NCBI GenBank assembly: GCA_937876695.1
Contig: CALFHW010000095.1
Location: 1-11,975 of the forward strand
Source: an uncultured bacterium
GTDB taxonomy: Bacteria > Patescibacteriota > Dojkabacteria > CALFHW01
Reading direction: 5' to 3'
DNA length: 11,975 bases
A program made the translations under genes and the position numbers. Shown one piece after another: positions 6,368 through 11,975 of the stretch (position 1 is the first letter of the stretch; each line of letters starts with the position of its first letter). Below the pieces are notes generated by a model. The model was not told the origin of the DNA, searched no databases, and saw only the letters and a program-made list of their open reading frames with translations.

Positions 6368-7491
6368 ATGGGGTTAATCGGAAACCTAAACATTACGCCG
6401 TGTTTTATAAAATCGCCTTTATTTGAGGCATTAATTAGGGTTGGTTTTAGGATGTACCCGTTAGTAGTATCATCAAGGTCTGCACTCAACTGGCCAATTA
6501 AAAAAGCTAACATTTTAAGCCCTCTGCTCTCAATGATCAATGGAGCCTGCGAGTAGTCTCTACCGACTTCAAACATTGAGTCAATTTCCAACTGTTTTTC
6601 AGCATCCCAATCAGTCGTTGAATTATCCGTAATGTAGTGAATGCGCTCCTCTTTATCTTTGGACAGTATAGTATTGATTTCAATATTTCCATCATTGGCC
6701 ATAAGAGCATTTCTTACTAGAGTTCGAATGATAAAGAATTCCTCAATTGTTACCATCTGCTCCCTCTTATGGTCTTCCGCACCATTGATGATTAACCATT
6801 CATGCCCTTTGTGTTTCTTCCTTTCTGAAGGGGCTATTGTGTCGGGTATTTTTGCCAATGACACGAGCGAGTGTATTCCTTCGTTCTCGGCTTGTTCGAG
6901 TATCTCCAAAATTGGTTTGTAACATTGAACGTACTGCTCTAAAGTACCTGTAAATTTGCCGACTGCTTCTTCCCATTCTTTAAACTCTTCGGAATCTATA
7001 TCTACTGGTTCTTCATCTATATCCTTTTTTGGTTCTTCCTTCCTTCCTGGCGTGGAAAGCATTTGATCCACCATACCAATATATCCGATAATTGGCATTA
7101 TAAGCGAGGCTAATTCATGGCGTATCAGCCCTCCGATACGTCTGGTATAGGGAGGTGCATCGGGATGGTACCAATAAAAAGTGTTATTGAAGTGAGTGAG
7201 AATATTATTTTGGATTTGATTTACTTCTAGCCCGCTAGATGCAATGCCACCTTCGTAAGACATGTCATTTAGAATATTCAGAACTTCTGAAGTCTTTGGA
7301 GTGACGGGCAGATTTTCAGTGGTAGTAGTTTCTGGGGTGATGATTTTTTCTGCCTTGCGATCAGTTGGGATTATTATCCCCATTCTTTCTACAAAACGAT
7401 TCGGCAGATCAGAGAGAGGGTTACTTTCTTCAGTTACCTCTGCAGCTATATCATTATCAGTTGTGGCGTCACTCGATATGGCTTGAGCCAT
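6346..7491 (-). CDS. soluble degenerate histidine-kinase-like protein
   Basis: A 381-aa protein without membrane segments. Residues 1-75 are a Thr/Glu-rich, probably disordered region. IRH125ELASLIMPIIGYIGMV is a good match to the H-box of HisKA dimerisation domains, with H125 as the phospho-acceptor candidate. A very acidic insert follows (about 150-175). The C-terminal part resembles the HATPase fold. VRN261ALMANDGNIEI is the N-box. ITD289N-S-T-T-D stands for the G1 box, normally DxGxG, and has lost its glycines. GLKMLAFLIGQL (324-335) is a G2-like helix, and GVMFRFPI (365-372) is the last strand. The broken G1 box suggests weak or no ATP hydrolysis, so it may be a pseudokinase or phosphotransfer protein. 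No sensor domain is recognised and no response regulator is in the window. Its start overlaps the upstream gene by 23 bp, implying translational coupling. The stop lies in a terminator stem. Confidence 0.5.
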   Translation of the reverse strand: MAQAISSDATTDNDIAAEVTEESNPLSDLPNRFVERMGIIIPTDRKAEKIITPETTTTENLPVTPKTSEVLNILNDMSYEGGIASSGLEVNQIQNNILTHFNNTFYWYHPDAPPYTRRIGGLIRHELASLIMPIIGYIGMVDQMLSTPGRKEEPKKDIDEEPVDIDSEEFKEWEEAVGKFTGTLEQYVQCYKPILEILEQAENEGIHSLVSLAKIPDTIAPSERKKHKGHEWLIINGAEDHKREQMVTIEEFFIIRTLVRNALMANDGNIEINTILSKDKEERIHYITDNSTTDWDAEKQLEIDSMFEVGRDYSQAPLIIESRGLKMLAFLIGQLSADLDDTTNGYILKPTLINASNKGDFIKHGVMFRFPINPIKRRLLS

Positions 7492-7948
7492 CTATAATCC
7501 CCTTTAGATAAATCAGTGTATCGACAACTTTTAACTGTATTTCATGAGGAATGCCTTCACGCTTTGGTTTGATATCGAGAAAGTATTTACCAATCATAGC
7601 GGTTGGAGTCTGTGGGTTATGTTTTGGAGTACCTAAAATGCTTACATTGATGGGATTAGATAACTCATCTAAGGGGGAGATTCGAACGGTCAACTCCACA
7701 AGGTTAGGCTCATAATCAAGACCGCTAATACCTGCAAGTCTGGGTCGGTAGCCCTGGGTTAAATGAGCATCAATTCTATTACCGTTATACTCGATTCCAT
7801 TCCATACTTTTTCACTAGCAACACCGAGATTATGTTGATCAGATAGTCCATTAGGGCTAACTAGGTAAGTGAGTAGTAGCCCTGGGTGAAAGTGTTCCCG
7901 CATACAACTGGCAATTAAATCATTTGCAATATCGACTTCTGAAGCCAT
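7469..7948 (-). CDS. hypothetical protein, 159 aa, coupled to the kinase-like gene
   Basis: I do not recognise this protein. It has no signal peptide or membrane helix. The first 25 residues are helical (ASEVDIANDLIASCMREHF), the middle (about 75-105) alternates hydrophobic and polar residues like beta-strands (LVELTVRISPL, PINVSILG), and the last 25 residues form an amphipathic helix (IQLKVVDTLIYLKGII). Its 3' end overlaps the start of the histidine-kinase-like gene by 23 bp in another frame, so the two form an operon and probably a functional pair, for example an input or partner protein for the kinase-like protein. It ends in TGA. It is divergent from the sigma-factor gene across a 94-bp gap holding a perfect inverted repeat. 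Confidence 0.65.
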   Translation of the reverse strand: MASEVDIANDLIASCMREHFHPGLLLTYLVSPNGLSDQHNLGVASEKVWNGIEYNGNRIDAHLTQGYRPRLAGISGLDYEPNLVELTVRISPLDELSNPINVSILGTPKHNPQTPTAMIGKYFLDIKPKREGIPHEIQLKVVDTLIYLKGIIDGSSHIE

Positions 7949-7950
7949 AT

Positions 7951-7963
7951 GTTAGAGACTAAC
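7951..7963. promoter_or_regulatory. inverted repeat in the divergent intergenic region
   Basis: GTTAG-AGA-CTAAC is a perfect 5-bp inverted repeat with a 3-nt centre. It starts 3 nt upstream of the ATG at 7948 and lies between the divergent orphan/kinase and sigma genes. It could be an operator or may be chance. Confidence 0.25.
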
Positions 7964-8027
7964 ATGTGGAACGCATTCAAGTCTAGTTATGTGGTTTACT
8001 GAGTAGACTTCTATATTTTTTTTACAC

Positions 8028-8036
8028 TGCTACAAT
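8028..8036 (+). promoter_or_regulatory. extended -10 of the sigma/FecR operon (leaderless)
   Basis: TGCTACAAT is an extended -10. The hexamer TACAAT (8031-8036) ends 6 nt before the ATG at 8043, so transcription should begin at the start codon. No -35 is evident at 17-18 bp. Confidence 0.55.
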
Positions 8037-8042
8037 GTAGTC

Positions 8043-8630
8043 ATGACCTTGCAGCAAGAAAAAAAACTGGTTGGGGACGCGCAGGCCGGGCTAGAGGGCT
8101 TTCGGCAGCTCTATGAATGGTATTACCCTAAAATTTTCCAGTTCTGTCTCAGCCGCACGCTAAACAAGCACTTAGCTGAAGACCTGACTGCCGAGGTATT
8201 TCTGGCGGCGGTGGCATATCTGCCGAAGTTCGACCTGCGCAAAGACGCTGGGTTTGGCAGCTGGCTCTACAGAGTGGCTAGTAACAAAATCATAGATTAT
8301 TGGCGGCAAAACAGAGGCGTGCAGATCAATTTCCCGTTGGAACTGATGGAGCTTGTCAAAGACGATTCCCAGGCCAGCGCTGAGGAGAATTACGCCAAAT
8401 ACGAGCTCAAACTGCAGACCGCCCAGGTGCTTAAAGCTCTCAAACCCAGATACCAGGAGGCGCTTGCCCTCAGATATCAGGGAGGGTTGGACAATGCTGA
8501 GGCGGCGGCTGTGTTGGGCCTGCGCGTGCCGCAGCTGACGGTACTGATCCACCGTGCTCATGAGGCATTCAAGCGCGAATATTTGAAAATGTTCCCGCAG
8601 ACTGAAATATTTAAACCACAATCTCGATAA
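8043..8630 (+). CDS. ECF-type RNA polymerase sigma-70 factor
   Basis: A 195-aa protein of the two-domain extracytoplasmic-function sigma type. Region 2 spans about 22-92: YEWYYPKIFQFCL, then LAEDLTAEVFLAAV (the DLTQEVFL-like core-binding helix of region 2.2), then FGSWLYRVASNKIIDYWRQNR (region 2.3/2.4, -10 recognition). Region 4 spans about 128-180: LKALKPRYQEALALRYQGGLDNAEAAAVLGL, then a recognition helix with VLIHRAHEAFKRE. Sigma factors of this class direct RNA polymerase to a small regulon and are often held by a membrane anti-sigma factor. The next gene begins 10 nt downstream and encodes a single-pass membrane protein with a FecR domain, the expected partner. The start is at the -10 itself, suggesting a leaderless mRNA. 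Whether the operon controls itself cannot be judged. Confidence 0.9.
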   Translation: MTLQQEKKLVGDAQAGLEGFRQLYEWYYPKIFQFCLSRTLNKHLAEDLTAEVFLAAVAYLPKFDLRKDAGFGSWLYRVASNKIIDYWRQNRGVQINFPLELMELVKDDSQASAEENYAKYELKLQTAQVLKALKPRYQEALALRYQGGLDNAEAAAVLGLRVPQLTVLIHRAHEAFKREYLKMFPQTEIFKPQSR

Positions 8631-8640
8631 TATTATTGCA

Positions 8641-10248
8641 ATGATCACTTTAACTAAACCAAAACACAATTCAGACGAGAGCCAGGCGGCCGCTAGGCTT
8701 CTTGAGAGTAGTGCTTTGGCCCAAGTTGAAGGCGCAAAACTGCTCGATAAGGCCGTCATGGATGACCTTTATGAGAAGCTCGCAGCATTGCACCTAAATA
8801 ATATTAGTGGGCAATCTGCCTCACAAAACATGAACGCTACTTCCCGACCTAAATTTAGCTTGGCACTAGGAGTAATCCTAGCCAGCGTGGTTATCACTGC
8901 GGTGATAGCTGTAGGTGTATTTGTATTTAATTCAAACAGAAGTGGCAATAATGATCTCGACCCTAAATTGGGCGCTGAGATAGCGTTATTTGAAGGTAAA
9001 GTTGAATATAGAAGCGCCGTGGTAGCGGGTAGCACGCAACCAAGTGGTTGGTTAGAGGCAAATCCAGGCCAAATGCTAGCTGAAGGCGATAGTATCAGAG
9101 TACTCGGCGATGGCCGCGCAGTCGTCAATCTAGACGACGGCAGTGCAGTTAGAATCGCTGGTGACAGCGAGGTAATGCTAGCTTCGCTAGATCCTCAGCA
9201 AATCGCAATCGAGAACATCGAGGGTAGAGTATATACCCGCGTAGTTAAATCGGATAGAGAGTTTGCAGTCCGCACTGGCCAGCAAGAGTTTGTGGCTCTA
9301 GGCACCGCTTACCAGACCACCAATACTAGCGCCAAGAAGGGCGTTGAGGTCTACCAGAGTAAAGTTAAAGTTAAATCCGAAGGAAAAGACTTGATCGAAG
9401 TTCCCGAAGGTAATAAATATTTCTTAGGTGACGCCAGTGACGCCAATTTGAACAAGCTAGCGCAAATCGATGCCGAAGAAGCAGTTAAGGATTCCTTTAT
9501 CAAGTGGAACAAAGAGCAGGATGAGAAGAATGAGGAATTTAAGGATCAATTGGGAATTTTGAAGATTCAGCCTAAACCTGTTGAGACAAAGGTTGAACCA
9601 GTGCCAGCTCCTGCCCCAGCACCAGCACCCGCCCCAGCGCCAACCCCAGCTCCTGCTCCAAAGACCGGTATCTCACTTTCAGGTAGCCAGATAGCCGACG
9701 GCATCAAGCTGAAGTGGAGTGTCAGTGGAGTGGATGTCTCACAAGGCTTTAAGGTAGTCAAATCAACAGGCAGCGCGCCAGCTTATCCAGGCGACTCAGT
9801 TCAATACCTAGAAGGCGGCAAGCGCGAGACAGTGATCAACGTCAAGGACGGTAAGACCTATTACTTCAAGGTATGTCGTTACACAGGTAGCGGTTGTGAT
9901 AGCTACAGCAATGCAGTCAAAGTAACTGCTCCTGCAAAGGTCGCTGGCGCTACTACCGACAGCTCGGTGAATGTCAGCTCTATCTCACTTAGCAACGTCA
10001 CCGGTACCAAGGTTTCCTGGGCAGTTAATGGCAATGCCGGCCAAGGTTACAAAGTAGTCTGGTCTAGAACTGCGAGCCCAACTTACGGCGGTGCAGGTAG
10101 TTACAACAACTACATCAGCGATCCAGGTACCAAGTATTTCACAATTCCAAATTGGGACGGTGCAGGTACTTTCTATGTCAGAGTTTGTGCATACAATTCC
10201 GGCAGCTGCGTAGCTTACTCTAATCAGGTAACTGTGGAGGTATTGTAA
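8641..10248 (+). CDS. FecR-domain membrane protein with Pro/Ala linker and two C-terminal Fn3-like modules
   Basis: A 535-aa single-pass membrane protein. Residues 1-70 are cytoplasmic, helical and charged, where an anti-sigma segment would sit. A membrane helix spans about 72-96. An outside region with a FecR domain covers about 112-260, with repeated strand-turn pairs such as GDSIRVLGDGRAVVNL and DDGSAVRIAGDSEV, then GRVYTRVV and FAVRTGQQEFVALGTAY. A charged helix (about 276-305) leads to a Pro/Ala linker (about 319-340) and two similar modules (about 342-430 and 445-535). Each module ends in a motif of type VC-x6-C..YSN.V.V (C412/C419, C516/C523), which suggests one disulfide per module and an Fn3-like sandwich. 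FecR proteins sense or transmit envelope signals to ECF sigma factors, and this gene follows one by 10 nt. The two modules suggest binding to sugars or a surface partner, which is inference. No Shine-Dalgarno precedes the ATG. A strong terminator follows. Confidence 0.8.
   Translation: MITLTKPKHNSDESQAAARLLESSALAQVEGAKLLDKAVMDDLYEKLAALHLNNISGQSASQNMNATSRPKFSLALGVILASVVITAVIAVGVFVFNSNRSGNNDLDPKLGAEIALFEGKVEYRSAVVAGSTQPSGWLEANPGQMLAEGDSIRVLGDGRAVVNLDDGSAVRIAGDSEVMLASLDPQQIAIENIEGRVYTRVVKSDREFAVRTGQQEFVALGTAYQTTNTSAKKGVEVYQSKVKVKSEGKDLIEVPEGNKYFLGDASDANLNKLAQIDAEEAVKDSFIKWNKEQDEKNEEFKDQLGILKIQPKPVETKVEPVPAPAPAPAPAPAPTPAPAPKTGISLSGSQIADGIKLKWSVSGVDVSQGFKVVKSTGSAPAYPGDSVQYLEGGKRETVINVKDGKTYYFKVCRYTGSGCDSYSNAVKVTAPAKVAGATTDSSVNVSSISLSNVTGTKVSWAVNGNAGQGYKVVWSRTASPTYGGAGSYNNYISDPGTKYFTIPNWDGAGTFYVRVCAYNSGSCVAYSNQVTVEVL
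9598..9660 (+). repeat. Pro/Ala-rich low-complexity linker
   Basis: A run of alternating Pro and Ala codons (CCA/CCT/CCC with GCA/GCT/GCC) encodes about 20 residues between the FecR-containing part and the C-terminal modules. Synonymous codons vary, so it is kept as a protein linker rather than as a pure DNA repeat. Such linkers usually span cell-wall or surface layers. Confidence 0.8.
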
Positions 10249-10291
10249 CTATCGAAGCAAGGAATTATAGGGCTTAATCTTTAGAAAATAT

Positions 10292-10328
10292 GCGCAGGCT
10301 TACAACTTCTTTGTGAGCCTGCGCTTTT
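10292..10328. terminator. strong intrinsic terminator shared by convergent genes
   Basis: A 14-bp stem with one T/G wobble (arms 10292-10305 and 10311-10324) closes a 5-nt loop and is followed by TTTT on the plus strand, ending the sigma/FecR operon. The stop codon of the opposite gene (TAA, 10300-10302) lies inside the left arm. A T-rich stretch also follows on the minus side, so it probably works in both directions. Confidence 0.85.
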
Positions 10329-11214
10329 CTATAATGCCAATCCTTCTTTCAATCGGCATGTTGAACTTTTGGTAATACGGATCACTGCCTAGCGTGGGGT
10401 CCACCGAAAAGTTGAACCGTGATAGTGTTGCAAGCAGACAGGTCTGGAATTCGTCTGCGTTTCTGGATTCAATATTTATGGCAGCAGTTATAATGTTCCG
10501 TTCATTTAAGACTTTAAGTGCAGGCAAAAGTAGGTTTCTATCTGGGTGTTCCTCTATATAAAAGCTGGCAACATAGTAACTCTGGCCTCGTCTCCCTATA
10601 TAAACCCCAGGTAGGTACTCTGGTGCAATAGGACCTCTTAGTAGTGGAAGCGAGTAGTCCACTTCTAGAGGGAAATCATTTTGGAGTGGAGTGTAAATTG
10701 TCTCTATCCTACGTCCTTCGTTAATATACTCTCGACTGGAAAGAATTCTAGGGAAGTTTGGATCAAGAACTAGGGAACTATTGAGATTTGGTCCTTTACT
10801 ATCAAAATCCATTAGTCCGATAGCATGACCAGCGTCCCAGGCGCAATAAAGTAGAGGAACGGGTAACCCAGCCTCTTCAATATCTTGGAGAAAAGTATTT
10901 TTCATGTCCCAGACCTGATTAGCTACGTTATTCATGCATTGTCCGCTGGATAGCCCGGCCATAGGACTGAACATATGGTTGATTGTGAGTGCAGAAAGCA
11001 CCTCACATCCTACACTGACTGAAGTGACCATGTGCCTACTATACATTGCTAGCCTCTCTGTATATCCAACCACATCGGTATAACCTGCATGCCTATCAGT
11101 TATTTCTAGTAAATCAGATACCAGCTTGTCATCAAATCCAGCAGAGTGCAGTAAACTTAGGGCTCCGGCGCTAATTACTGTAGGATTTTTTTCAAAAGTT
11201 ACTATTTCTTTCAT
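10300..11214 (-). CDS. unknown protein with Cys-His-Asp pattern, possible papain/transglutaminase-like enzyme
   Basis: A 304-aa soluble protein of no family I can name. The middle third shows a possible thiol-enzyme triad in the usual order and spacing. SSGQC93MNNVANQVWDM is a Gln-x-Cys at the start of a helix, DAGH130AIGLM is a His at the start of a strand, and LVLD151PNFPR matches the LDP turn that carries the Asp in transglutaminase-like and other papain-fold enzymes. Before it lies a helical region of about 90 residues. After it is a strand-rich region (PGVYIGRRGQSYYVASFYIEE, about 202-222) and a helix-strand tail with ALKVLNERNIITAAINIE. No signal peptide is seen, so it would act in the cytoplasm. 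It could be a protease, amidase or acyl-transfer enzyme. The ATG at 11214 is 8 nt from an extended -10, so it is likely leaderless. It stands alone, and its stop lies in a shared terminator. Confidence 0.6.
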   Translation of the reverse strand: MKEIVTFEKNPTVISAGALSLLHSAGFDDKLVSDLLEITDRHAGYTDVVGYTERLAMYSRHMVTSVSVGCEVLSALTINHMFSPMAGLSSGQCMNNVANQVWDMKNTFLQDIEEAGLPVPLLYCAWDAGHAIGLMDFDSKGPNLNSSLVLDPNFPRILSSREYINEGRRIETIYTPLQNDFPLEVDYSLPLLRGPIAPEYLPGVYIGRRGQSYYVASFYIEEHPDRNLLLPALKVLNERNIITAAINIESRNADEFQTCLLATLSRFNFSVDPTLGSDPYYQKFNMPIERRIGIIEKRRLTKKL

Positions 11215-11222
11215 CGCGAATG

Positions 11223-11231
11223 ATTATAGCA
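11223..11231 (-). promoter_or_regulatory. extended -10 of the 304-aa gene (leaderless)
   Basis: On the minus strand TGCTATAAT is a full extended -10. It ends 8 nt before the ATG at 11214, the same spacing as for the HAD operon. No -35 is evident. Confidence 0.65.
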
Positions 11232-11530
11232 AGTAGATCCAGCAAACCTGTAAAAACAACTCAGTTAAGATAGAAAATGGTGCTCTTAAGGGTGCGCACG
11301 CGAAATACTGACAGGCTTGCTGCAGCTAATGTAATTATCACCAGAGTAAGTGTTTTCCTTGTGTTTTCAAGAGGATTCTTATGGTAATGCTATCGGCATC
11401 TCAAAAGAATACTGATGGTGTAAGGGAATACTATAGCCATCCTGCAGTAATCCCATAGCATTGCTGCGAGGTTACGTCTGAAAAGTGAGGGGAAGTAAGT
11501 CGTGACTGATAAACGGTCAGGAGGGTCGCA
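11232..11530. other. long gap without a long open frame, with foldable sequence
   Basis: This stretch has frequent stops in the frames I read and no convincing gene. It holds a perfect 8-bp palindrome, GTGCGCAC (11292-11299), the nested pairings listed as a possible RNA (11386-11462), and a purine-rich end with AGGAGG at 11519-11524. No tRNA, tmRNA, SRP RNA, group II intron domain V or CRISPR repeat is recognisable. Confidence 0.5.
11386..11462 (+). ncRNA. possible structured RNA element (pseudoknot-like), family unknown
   Basis: AATGCTAT (11386-11393) pairs perfectly with ATAGCATT (11455-11462) and closes a domain. Inside, GGGAATACT (11424-11432) pairs with AGTAATCCC (11446-11454) with one mismatch. 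The loop of that hairpin contains CCATC (11437-11441), complementary to GATGG (11414-11418) just upstream, which would make an H-type pseudoknot. The strand is assumed to be that of the downstream gene, but pairing alone does not fix it. It may be a small RNA, a leader element or the remnant of a larger RNA. I could not match it to a known family. Confidence 0.3.
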
Positions 11531-11650
11531 ATACACGAAGGCTACTATAGTATCAACGACGTCATTCGGATGTTTCTATACGACTATGCCCAGAAATCGA
11601 ATCAGAAGAGAGATCTCGAGGAGATGGAATCAGTCTTTGGCGAGGCGTAG
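11531..11650 (+). other. possible 39-codon small ORF or gene remnant
   Basis: The frame from 11531 reads as a normal-looking acidic/helical peptide (IHEGYYSINDVIRMF... ending ESVFGEA) and stops at TAG 11648-11650. AGGAGG, the only perfect Shine-Dalgarno I noticed in the window, sits 6 nt before the first codon, but that codon is ATA. The first ATG is at 11570 and would leave 26 residues. Upstream in the same frame is a double stop (TGA TAA). It could be a small gene with a rare start, the tail of a decayed gene, or part of a structured RNA. The overlapping GTG-initiated frame 11502-11738 is Arg/Ser-rich and less protein-like. Confidence 0.25.
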
Positions 11651-11761
11651 AATTCACAGCGACACTAACAGCAAATCTAGTCACTTGATATTGATCGATC
11701 CACTAAGATATAATCATAATCTACCAATTGTTTGTTAATAAAAATATATTTAGTAGGTCCA

Positions 11762-11767
11762 TATAAA
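11762..11767 (+). promoter_or_regulatory. -10-like box of the last gene
   Basis: TATAAA ends 10 nt before the ATG at 11778, following a strongly AT-rich stretch. The position again predicts almost no leader. There is no Shine-Dalgarno. Confidence 0.35.
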
Positions 11768-11777
11768 GATAAAACTC

Positions 11778-11975
11778 ATGCCTCTAGTAGAAAATTTAGT
11801 AGTCCCAGAAAACTCAAGAAATATAATTGATGCGCTGGGGCAGGATTCCTTATTAGACGAGCTTATCAATTCGTTTCCTGAGGAAGGTATACATATGCAC
11901 AATGGATCATTCGAACTAACTGTGGAACAGAAGGGCTGGTTAGACGGTATTACTACTCAACTCTTTAAAATTGAA
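11778..11975 (+). CDS. hypothetical protein, 5' part only (cut by window end)
   Basis: An open frame of 66 codons from ATG 11778 runs off the end of the window. The visible part is acidic and contains MPLVENLVVPENSRNI at the start, a helix-like segment with LGQDSLLDELINSF (about 20-33), and VEQKGWLDGITTQL (about 49-62), ending in LFKIE. I do not recognise it. It shows no signal peptide or membrane segment so far. The preceding AT-rich box at the spacing shared by other genes here supports a real start. Confidence 0.5.
   Translation, partial: MPLVENLVVPENSRNIIDALGQDSLLDELINSFPEEGIHMHNGSFELTVEQKGWLDGITTQLFKIE

Noticed and set aside
8172..8759. 195-codon minus-strand frame opposite the sigma gene
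   Set aside because: It is a shadow of a well-supported sigma factor and the start of the FecR gene, with no family resemblance.
9567..9761. minus-strand Gly/Ala repeat frame
   Set aside because: It is the reverse of the Pro/Ala linker codons and has no independent support.
11280..11530. RNase P RNA, tmRNA, SRP RNA, T-box or group II intron
   Set aside because: I looked for the conserved GAGGAAAGTC/ACAGAA, tmRNA ends, the SRP apical loop, the T-box GGTGGNACCGCG and a domain V hairpin. Only weak partial likenesses occur (for example GGGTGCGCACGCG), so no family is claimed.
11502..11738. 78-codon GTG-initiated frame
   Set aside because: The translation is Arg/Ser/Thr-rich and unlike a folded protein. 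Another frame over the same bases looks more protein-like, and part of the region may be RNA.

Overview
The window (about 12 kb, moderately AT-rich, standard stop codons with TGA, TAA and TAG all used) looks like a chromosomal segment of an uncultivated bacterium. Candidate Phyla Radiation/Patescibacteria is my best guess. The reasons are indirect: many orphan short proteins, near absence of Shine-Dalgarno sequences, -10 boxes placed only 6-10 nt before start codons (leaderless transcription), and a sigma factor followed by a single-pass FecR-like surface protein. No rRNA, ribosomal protein or other phylogenetic marker is present, so the assignment stays tentative.

Layout. (1) 1-3319, plus strand: a MazG-like all-alpha NTP pyrophosphohydrolase candidate, a 515-aa class II terpene cyclase homologue, and an unrecognised 234-aa protein. 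(2) 3334-5064, minus strand, convergent with the first block: a HAD phosphatase whose stop codon abuts the start of a 345-aa divergent cis-prenyltransferase-fold protein. (3) 5111-5696, minus: a DEDDh exonuclease with its own terminator. (4) 5757-6290, plus: a small membrane-anchored extracytoplasmic protein. (5) 6346-7948, minus: an orphan protein overlapping a soluble, degenerate histidine-kinase-like protein. (6) 8043-10248, plus: an ECF-type sigma factor and a membrane protein with FecR, Pro/Ala linker and two small beta-domains. (7) 10300-11214, minus: an orphan protein with a Cys-His-Asp pattern like papain/transglutaminase enzymes. (8) 11215-11777: a long gap with foldable RNA and a possible small ORF. 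(9) From 11778: the start of an unknown gene cut by the window edge.

The most interesting content is the terpenoid pair. The 515-aa protein resembles Mycobacterium tuberculosis Rv3377c (tuberculosinyl/halimadienyl diphosphate synthase, class II diterpene cyclase) along its length, including the unusual DxDT form of the acid motif. The 345-aa protein resembles Rv3378c (tuberculosinyl-adenosine transferase, cis-prenyltransferase fold). Both enzyme types of the virulence-associated terpene-nucleoside pathway therefore lie within 3.4 kb here. The transferase-like protein is translationally abutted to a HAD phosphatase. By inference the cyclase would bicyclise a C20 (or other) prenyl diphosphate, and the second enzyme would hydrolyse it or transfer it to an acceptor. 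These comparisons rest on remembered sequences and were not computed.

Two convergent gene pairs end inside the same hairpins: the stop codons at 6346 and 10300 lie within strong intrinsic terminator stems that serve the opposite strand, which shows a compact genome.
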